Shown: positions 49,452-54,281 of the stretch, piece by piece
Position numbering within the stretch: the stretch's first letter is position 1
Layout of the letters: the number at the start of each line of letters is the position of its first letter
Assembly: GCA_017889585.1 (NCBI GenBank)
Contig: JAGFZX010000022.1
Coordinates: 1-54,281 of the forward strand
DNA: 54,281 nucleotides
DNA from: Bacillota bacterium
GTDB taxonomy: Bacteria; Bacillota; Negativicutes; DSM-13327
Direction: 5' to 3'
Notes under the pieces: model-generated
Databases searched by the model: none
Seen by the model: the letters and a program-made list of their open reading frames with translations, nothing else
Told to the model about the DNA's origin: nothing
Program-made: the position numbers and the translations under genes

Positions 49452-49850
49452 TTAGTTTACATTCTGCCAGTGGTAGTTTACCTCAGTTTGAACCCACCAG
49501 CGATAAAGGGATGCAATCTGGCAATTATGAATTCGATAGGTCCAATATTTTGACTCACCTGGTGACAAATTAATATAACTAGGTTGCGTGAATTGCCCAC
49601 GAGCAATGAGATTCCAGTTGCTGCCATTGTATGAATATACATCCATATTAACATAATTAGTATATGGAATATATTTATTAGTTTCATTTAACCAATAACC
49701 ATAAATAACCACTGTATTACCTTCATAATATACACTTTCTGGTGTAAAAACTAGCTTGCCTTCCAGTCCATAGGCATATGTCACAGAAGCCAAAAGCAGC
49801 AACATGATCAAAGTTGTTGCTACAATTTTTAATTGTTTTTTTATGTTCAT
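49452..49850 (-). CDS. Small secreted beta-sandwich-like protein, 132 aa
   Basis: A signal peptide (TTLIMLLLLASVTYAYG) precedes about 105 residues of alternating strands: GKLVFTPESVYYEGNTVVIY, GYWLNETNKYIPYTNYVNMD, SGESKYW-like LSPGESKYWTYRIHN. The GYWLNETN and LSPGESKYW phrases recall SLAP-type or similar extracellular beta domains in Firmicutes, but I cannot confirm a family. ATG with GGAGGG upstream. It converges with the repeat-protein gene. Confidence 0.75.
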   Translation of the reverse strand: MNIKKQLKIVATTLIMLLLLASVTYAYGLEGKLVFTPESVYYEGNTVVIYGYWLNETNKYIPYTNYVNMDVYSYNGSNWNLIARGQFTQPSYINLSPGESKYWTYRIHNCQIASLYRWWVQTEVNYHWQNVN

Positions 49851-50017
49851 TTATAGGCCCTCCATTTTAATAATGTGAAATCGCCAGTGGTATCAAATCG
49901 GTACCGTAATTCGACACCTAAGATAGTATATTTTTGTATTCGATAAATGTTACAGAAATGTGTATTGCCGAAATTCCAAAATAGTCCTTCTTTCTGAGTC
50001 GAGGGAGACTGCTTCCA

Positions 50018-50045
50018 TTGACAATTAAAATTTGGGATATATACA
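50018..50045 (+). promoter_or_regulatory. Sigma-A type promoter with a long structured leader
   Basis: TTGACA, 16 bases, TATACA. The leader to the HEAT gene is about 195 bases and contains ATGCT/AGCAT (about 50132-50147) and CCATGTA/TACATGG (about 50159-50196). Confidence 0.5.
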
Positions 50046-50246
50046 ATAAATTCAGATATGATTATAATAGATTTATGTCCGCTTCATTAAAATTCATTGC
50101 GGTTAAGCTTACGAAAGAAGAAGAATGACATGCTAATTACAGCATTTGTGAACTCACTCCATGTACCAATCAATAATCTGAAGCCTTGCTACATGGAAGG
50201 AGCCTTTTGTTCCTGAAAGCGAACATTTTTTTGAGGAGAAAAATTA

Positions 50247-51059
50247 GTGAGGAACTCATTGAATAAATATGAAAAACGACAACAACGTGGGCAAATATCT
50301 ACTGATGATATAAAGCAATATAATAATTTATCCATAAACCGCTTATTAGAGTTATTGCATAGCCAGAATGCTCACGAAAGAACCATAGGAGCAACAATAA
50401 TAGGAAACAGAAAACTAACTGAATTAACGTTACCTCTTTGCGAGCTTTTAAGGACAGAAACTCATCTTTACGCCCGAATTGCGATGTCCGAATCCCTAGG
50501 AAAAATGGGAAAATCAGCAGTTATACCGTTAATTAGTTTACTTGGTAAGATAGGTTCTAATCAGGAAACTTCTCTCCCCTTAAAGTATTTCAATAAAAAA
50601 AGTTACCCATTACCACGGGATTTAGCGGCTCGAACTGTAACTAAACTAGGAACCATAGCAATACCCGAACTGACAAAAATAATAAAAGGCAATGATGGCT
50701 TTGACACTCAACAAGCCATTGACGCTTTAGGTAGTATCGTAAGCAGAATTAATGATAAGTCTTCATTGCCAGTAATCTTAAATGCATTAGCTAACTACTC
50801 GGCAAATGAAATTACTACATGGAAAATTGTAAGGGCTTTAAGCGGATTCAAATTTATAGAAGCAATTAATCCATTATTAATAATTTTGCAAAATCGTTCA
50901 GAGGCGGCAATTCGTTGGGAAGCAATAAGAAGCATTGGACAAATTGGGATAGCATCATCAATTATAATGGAGATATTAAACATGCACTTGAATGATTGCA
51001 ATGTCGAAATTAGAAAAGCATCTGAAATAGCTATTGAACAATTAATACAAAAGCAGTAA
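50247..51059 (+). CDS. HEAT-repeat protein, 270 aa
   Basis: All-helical with repeated pairs of about 30-35 residues: INRLLELLHSQNAHERTIGA, YARIAMSESLGKMGKSAVIP, LAARTVTKLGTIAIPELTKI, AIRWEAIRSIGQIGIASSII, EIRKASEIAIEQLIQ. The D/N-x-x-VR-x-A-type and GxIG signatures fit HEAT or PBS-lyase-type repeats, which serve as protein scaffolds. No catalytic domain and no signal peptide. GTG start with GAGGAG. Function cannot be inferred from neighbours. Confidence 0.85.
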   Translation: MRNSLNKYEKRQQRGQISTDDIKQYNNLSINRLLELLHSQNAHERTIGATIIGNRKLTELTLPLCELLRTETHLYARIAMSESLGKMGKSAVIPLISLLGKIGSNQETSLPLKYFNKKSYPLPRDLAARTVTKLGTIAIPELTKIIKGNDGFDTQQAIDALGSIVSRINDKSSLPVILNALANYSANEITTWKIVRALSGFKFIEAINPLLIILQNRSEAAIRWEAIRSIGQIGIASSIIMEILNMHLNDCNVEIRKASEIAIEQLIQKQ

Positions 51060-51125
51060 TAAGCCGAATTCACCGCAATCTTCTTCTTCCTGGTCAATCC
51101 AAAATTTTGTGCGTAGACAGGTAAA

Positions 51126-51165
51126 AGGCTCAACATGCAGTATTCCTCTGCTTGTTGAGCCTCTT
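51126..51165. terminator. Two-way terminator
   Basis: AGGCTCAACA and TGTTGAGCCT, with further pairing of GCAG/CTGC inside. It separates the convergent HEAT gene and pilin-like cluster. Confidence 0.7.
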
Positions 51166-51199
51166 GCCGTGTAAAACTTCCGATTGAACCCTAACTATT

Positions 51200-52636
51200 T
51201 TAGTTAGAACTATTACTCCAACCCGAGATAATTGGTTCACCGCCTCCACTGCCAGCATTTAACGTTTGCAATACTGATGAGAGCTGATTATTAGCGTTGA
51301 TTTTTGGTGATGAATTTATGCTTAAAGTACCATTTGTATAAATTCCAGCAATTTGTTCGTTATTAGTTACTTCCGATTTACCGCTACCTGCCACAAAAAT
51401 AGTATTTTTTTCATTGCCACTCGTATTTAACATGATATTGTTAGTTGTTACTACGAATCCAGTACCGCCAAGTGTAAATTGATTCGTGAATTCGATATGT
51501 CCTTTAGAATAAATTTTTGTAACACCATCTGTGAATGGCGAAATGTTATTGATAGAACTATCAGAATTGCAATTAATAGCGCCTTGCGTCCAGATTAGTA
51601 AATTAGTACTATTAATCATAGCAGTGTTGGTTAGTGAGAGGGTGCCTCCAGCATATATTTTCAATTTACCTGTGTTAGCTGTTTGAATTTTAGCGCCATT
51701 TTTTAATATAATATTACCAGTTGCATAAATAGTAACATCATCACCGCCAATAATAGAGGCATCACCAATTGAACTGCCGCCACCTATCGTTAAATCCCCT
51801 TTAACGTAGATCACAACAGATTGTCCATCAGCGATCGTCAAACGACTGCTTATTCCGCTCATCGTATAAGAACTATTTGAATAATAAGAACCTGAAAGAG
51901 TAGATCCTCCTGCTACACTGCTTAACTTTGTACCGCTTGCTGTTATTGCTGGTGCAGTTGGTATTAAACTCGAAGCATCCACCGATCCAGCAGGATTAGC
52001 ATATACGTACCCTCCAGTGACAGCGTATCGATTCCAGGTATACTGGTCCATCACCGGAACGTTTGGAGTATAGGCTTTGCCGTTAATTAATGGACTTGAG
52101 CTGTTAACTGTAATAGTTCCGTTTGAACCGATATCACCTACAATTGTCGGTGTGTTATCTATTTGTAAAGGACCATTTGAAAACACAGTATATTTAGCAA
52201 AAAAAGCTAGATCGTCACTTGATATAGCATCATCACTTGTTGGAATAAGAATATTTGTCGAAACGCTTCTTGAAATACTGCTAGTAGAACCAGATTTACC
52301 AGTCGCTGAAATCTTATATTGAGTACCGTTGCTTACAGGGGTTGGTGTAACTGTCACTGTATATGATTCCGCAGATCCATCGTATAAGTTGATAGAGGTT
52401 GAACCATTTCCCCATGCAGGAGCTGATTTGGTTTTCAAAATATAGGAAAGGGCGGCTTTAATTCCAGATTCAGCCGCATATTGAGCTTGAAGAGTATCTC
52501 GATTAGTGCCTGATGATTTTAATTGGGTTGTCATCATAGGCATTGCGCCTGCGATGACTATGATCAAAAACGTCATTGCTATCAACCCTGCTGCAGTAAT
52601 AGAGCCACGCTGATTATAAAACATTGACATCACCAT
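51200..52636 (-). CDS. PilX-type type IV pilus/pseudopilus assembly protein
   Basis: 478 aa. The N-terminal hydrophobic helix QRGSITAAGLIAMTFLIIVI, AGAM is followed by the PilX-like QYAAESGIKAALSYIL. Then comes a long Ser-, Gly- and Asn-rich beta-helix-like domain (GDLTIGGGSSIGDASIIGGD, VTIYATGNIILKNGAKI), as in DUF7305 proteins attached to PilX heads. It would sit in the minor-pilin complex at the inner membrane or on the cell surface. Several ATG/GTG starts lie within ten codons; M-F-Y-N-Q (near 52624) best fits pilin-like leaders. Third of three minus-strand pilin-like genes. Confidence 0.85.
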   Translation of the reverse strand: MVMSMFYNQRGSITAAGLIAMTFLIIVIAGAMPMMTTQLKSSGTNRDTLQAQYAAESGIKAALSYILKTKSAPAWGNGSTSINLYDGSAESYTVTVTPTPVSNGTQYKISATGKSGSTSSISRSVSTNILIPTSDDAISSDDLAFFAKYTVFSNGPLQIDNTPTIVGDIGSNGTITVNSSSPLINGKAYTPNVPVMDQYTWNRYAVTGGYVYANPAGSVDASSLIPTAPAITASGTKLSSVAGGSTLSGSYYSNSSYTMSGISSRLTIADGQSVVIYVKGDLTIGGGSSIGDASIIGGDDVTIYATGNIILKNGAKIQTANTGKLKIYAGGTLSLTNTAMINSTNLLIWTQGAINCNSDSSINNISPFTDGVTKIYSKGHIEFTNQFTLGGTGFVVTTNNIMLNTSGNEKNTIFVAGSGKSEVTNNEQIAGIYTNGTLSINSSPKINANNQLSSVLQTLNAGSGGGEPIISGWSNSSN

Positions 52637-52670
52637 CCATTAAAAATTTAGTAATTTTATAGTTATATGA

Positions 52671-53219
52671 TTATGATTGTGGTATGAGATAGTAATATGA
52701 GATTAAATTAACAGAATTAATATTTGAAGATGAGGCGTCTTTCCATGTGACTATTGTTTGTATAGGATATATCGTTGTATTGTCTAAAGATGTATATGGA
52801 AGATTCTGCTTAATTTCAATAGAATAAGTAATTCCATTGTCAGGATTCACTGAGGTTGATTCAAGTGAAAAATCAGGATATATTTTTCCATTTGCTGCGG
52901 TGCCGACAGTTTTTCCGTCGTTAAATTTAAAATTTTCTATTGTTTGTTGAGCTATGTAGGTTGCCTGTGTCCTATTTGTTGTATAAACAGTCGTTTTAGT
53001 AAGCTGAGTATATGACAATACAATAGCTGTCAGAGCGACAGAAACAATTACTATGCCAATTAAGGATTCTATAAATATCCATCCGCTCATATTTTTATGA
53101 TAGTTATCGTATGTATTACATATATACTTTCGGGATCTGCTTACTTCAATATTGATTTTTAACCAATTCCGCATACTTATCACTTCCTTCAGCAAATCGC
53201 CTAACCGTTTACGTTTCAT
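52671..53219 (-). CDS. PilV-like minor prepilin with an unusually long leader
   Basis: The type III prepilin signature is seen as MSGWIFIESLIGIVIVSVAL, TAIVLSYTQL: a Gly before a hydrophobic helix with Glu at position +5. A soluble domain of about 110 residues follows (TQATYIAQQTIENFKF is typical of PilV/PilE-like minor pilins). From ATG 53219 (GGTGGTGG upstream) the leader is some 45 residues, and from ATG 53174 (GGAAGTG upstream) about 30, both longer than the usual 6-25. Middle gene of the pilin-like set, with its own sigma-H-like promoter. Confidence 0.85.
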   Translation of the reverse strand: MKRKRLGDLLKEVISMRNWLKINIEVSRSRKYICNTYDNYHKNMSGWIFIESLIGIVIVSVALTAIVLSYTQLTKTTVYTTNRTQATYIAQQTIENFKFNDGKTVGTAANGKIYPDFSLESTSVNPDNGITYSIEIKQNLPYTSLDNTTIYPIQTIVTWKDASSSNINSVNLISYYYLIPQS

Positions 53220-53233
53220 ATTTCCACCACCTA

Positions 53234-53304
53234 TTAATAAAAAAGCAACCGAATATCAAAACACATTAATCACAACAATTAAATGCATATTGCTAGTCGG
53301 TTGC
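53234..53304 (-). terminator. Long-loop terminator or attenuator inside the pilin cluster
   Basis: GCAACCGA and TCGGTTGC enclose 44 bases, and on the minus strand TTTTTTATT follows. It lies between the sigma-H-like promoter at 53388 and the prepilin start at 53219, so it would act in the leader of that gene. Confidence 0.6.
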
Positions 53305-53387
53305 ACTACTTGCTCAATCCTGGATAAAGCGCCCAAATAATACCAGGTATTTCATCGCATCTATTAGAATAATTTACTTTTTTAAAT

Positions 53388-53414
53388 ATTCGATTTTTAT
53401 ATTAAAATTCCTGC
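53388..53414 (-). promoter_or_regulatory. Sigma-H-like promoter of the PilV-like gene
   Basis: On the minus strand GCAGGAATT, 11 bases, ATCGAAT: a full fit to RnAGGAwWW-N11-RnnGAAT. Confidence 0.65.
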
Positions 53415-53471
53415 AATAAACACTAGATTGTTACATAAATAGATACCACATCAAACGGGATTTTTAGCCTT

Positions 53472-54029
53472 TTACATATTTGACATTACAACATAGTTCT
53501 CAAGTTTTAGAGACGGACTTTGCGTATAAGAATAATCTTGTAAATTAATACGAATATGCATTTTATTAGTTTCATTTTCACTAATCAATTCGAATATCGG
53601 AATTGGATTAGAGTTTTCTGTTTGGGAGCTTATAATGCTATTGGCTATCTTTTTATAGCTCTTTAGGCCAGTTTTTGTATCTGTATACTCTACGATAAGA
53701 GTTTTAACAGGGGTGTTAGCCGTGCTGCCATCTCCAATATACATTCTACGGCTCTGAGGTGTATCTGCTGAATCAACTACAGTATAATCAACCTCCATGC
53801 CTTTATTAGCGACTGTAGTGGGTGATTGAGCATACCGAAGTTCGTCGGAAATTATATTTAATGCAGCATATCCGCCAGTAAGAGTGAGATTGCGTGACAG
53901 GGAATATTTGTAAGCCATGAACGAAGTTTTTATCACGTTAGCAATAGGTGACAAAACTAAAACGAGTATTACCATTCCCATAAGAAGTTCAACTAAAGTC
54001 GTGCCTTTTTGATTCTTAAATAGTTGCAT
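53472..54029 (-). CDS. PilW-like minor prepilin
   Basis: 185 aa. The short leader MQLFKNQKG is cleaved before TTLVELLMGMVILVLVLSPI, the classic type IV pilin helix with Glu5. The globular part includes SLSRNLTLTGGYAALNIISD with ELRYAQ, as in PilW/ComGF-like minor pilins, and a beta-rich end. It would prime pilus assembly, for twitching, adhesion or DNA uptake. ATG follows AAAGGA. Its leader of about 110 bases, from the sigma-H-like promoter, contains a palindrome. Confidence 0.88.
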   Translation of the reverse strand: MQLFKNQKGTTLVELLMGMVILVLVLSPIANVIKTSFMAYKYSLSRNLTLTGGYAALNIISDELRYAQSPTTVANKGMEVDYTVVDSADTPQSRRMYIGDGSTANTPVKTLIVEYTDTKTGLKSYKKIANSIISSQTENSNPIPIFELISENETNKMHIRINLQDYSYTQSPSLKLENYVVMSNM

Positions 54030-54094
54030 GATGTATTTTTTCCTTTCTAAGGCAGTGGTGAATAATCTTAACTAGTGGTTGATCTCCATAAAAG

Positions 54095-54111
54095 AGAAGT
54101 TAATAACTTCT
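54095..54111. promoter_or_regulatory. Perfect 8-bp palindrome in the pilW-like leader
   Basis: AGAAGTTA, A, TAACTTCT. It is about 65 bases before the start codon and 30-40 bases after the promoter, a possible operator for a dimeric regulator. Confidence 0.4.
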
Positions 54112-54146
54112 AAGGTGATTTCTTCCTTAAGTAAGTGCTATAGTAA

Positions 54147-54173
54147 TTCTACATATTACAATAAATTCCTGCA
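54147..54173 (-). promoter_or_regulatory. Sigma-H-like promoter of the PilW-like gene
   Basis: On the minus strand GCAGGAATT, 11 bases, GTAGAAT: a full fit to the sigma-H pattern. The remaining bases to the window end show no gene. Confidence 0.65.
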
Positions 54174-54281
54174 CTAATTTAGTTTTAATTTTTATTAAAA
54201 AACGTTTCATTATTAAAGAAAGGTTTAATTAATTGCTGATAAAATAATTGCTGAAAAATCCTTTCTTCTTGTCAGTTATTA

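Noticed and set aside
1..54281. tRNA, rRNA, intact insertion sequences or a CRISPR array
   Set aside because: None seen on reading both strands; tRNA cloverleaf patterns and transposase motifs are absent. A covariance scan would be needed to exclude degenerate tRNAs.

Overview
The window looks like chromosome of a spore-forming, diderm Firmicute of the class Negativicutes, probably a Pelosinus or Sporomusa relative. This is inferred from gene content and style, not from a database search. The signs are: AT-rich Firmicutes-type DNA with strong AGGAGG ribosome sites and many TTG/GTG starts; a TolC-type outer-membrane protein, which implies a second membrane; c-di-GMP-I riboswitches; promoter-like sites fitting the sporulation/competence factor sigma-H; and anaerobe genes such as a tungsten-type aldehyde oxidoreductase, rubredoxin-like and hemerythrin proteins and an NrdD-like glycyl-radical protein. 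I saw no tRNA, rRNA, CRISPR array or intact insertion sequence.

Bases 1-10600 are an accessory, decaying region. It holds phage-like mini-genes (141-682 and 5478-6032), a lone TctC-type binding lipoprotein, a PfpI-family protein and membrane or secreted proteins of unknown function. At least five recognisable genes are broken by one or a few lesions: a small conserved protein at 816, a secreted protein at 2943, another at 4908, a D-threonine-aldolase-like gene at 6225 and a GGDEF-EAL gene at 9955. Bases 10800-13000 carry a LysE exporter and a GC-richer 3-hydroxyacyl-CoA dehydrogenase.

Bases 13067-19373 are a N-acetylmuramic acid (MurNAc) and peptidoglycan-fragment catabolic locus. A kinase of the MurK/NagK type is divergent from murP (PTS IIBC), mupG-like (6-phospho-muramidase), murQ (etherase), an EIIA-Glc domain protein and nagA. 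It supplies uptake, cleavage, lactyl-ether removal and deacetylation. NagB and a regulator are not in the window. A nuclease-DinG helicase fusion follows.

Bases 22800-32500 are a c-di-GMP and chemotaxis block. A riboswitch with terminator precedes hemerythrin. Then comes an EAL-HDOD protein, two further riboswitch-terminator units in series (the first degenerate), and the cluster cheY-cheA-cheW-mcp-cheR-cheB.

Bases 32700-41400 are mixed housekeeping and small genes (rubredoxin-like, P-loop kinase, MGMT, aldo/keto reductase, PFK, NRDD-like, HTH/coiled-coil protein) separated by spacers full of gene fragments and short dispersed repeats. Bases 41844-46686 combine a MoaD/ThiS-like protein, an amino-acid permease, a tungsten-type AOR and a ThiF/MoeB-like activating enzyme. 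Bases 46959-54029 hold TolC, a 20-residue-repeat secreted protein, a beta-type secreted protein, a HEAT-repeat protein and three minor-pilin-like genes on the minus strand, two of them preceded by sigma-H-like promoters.
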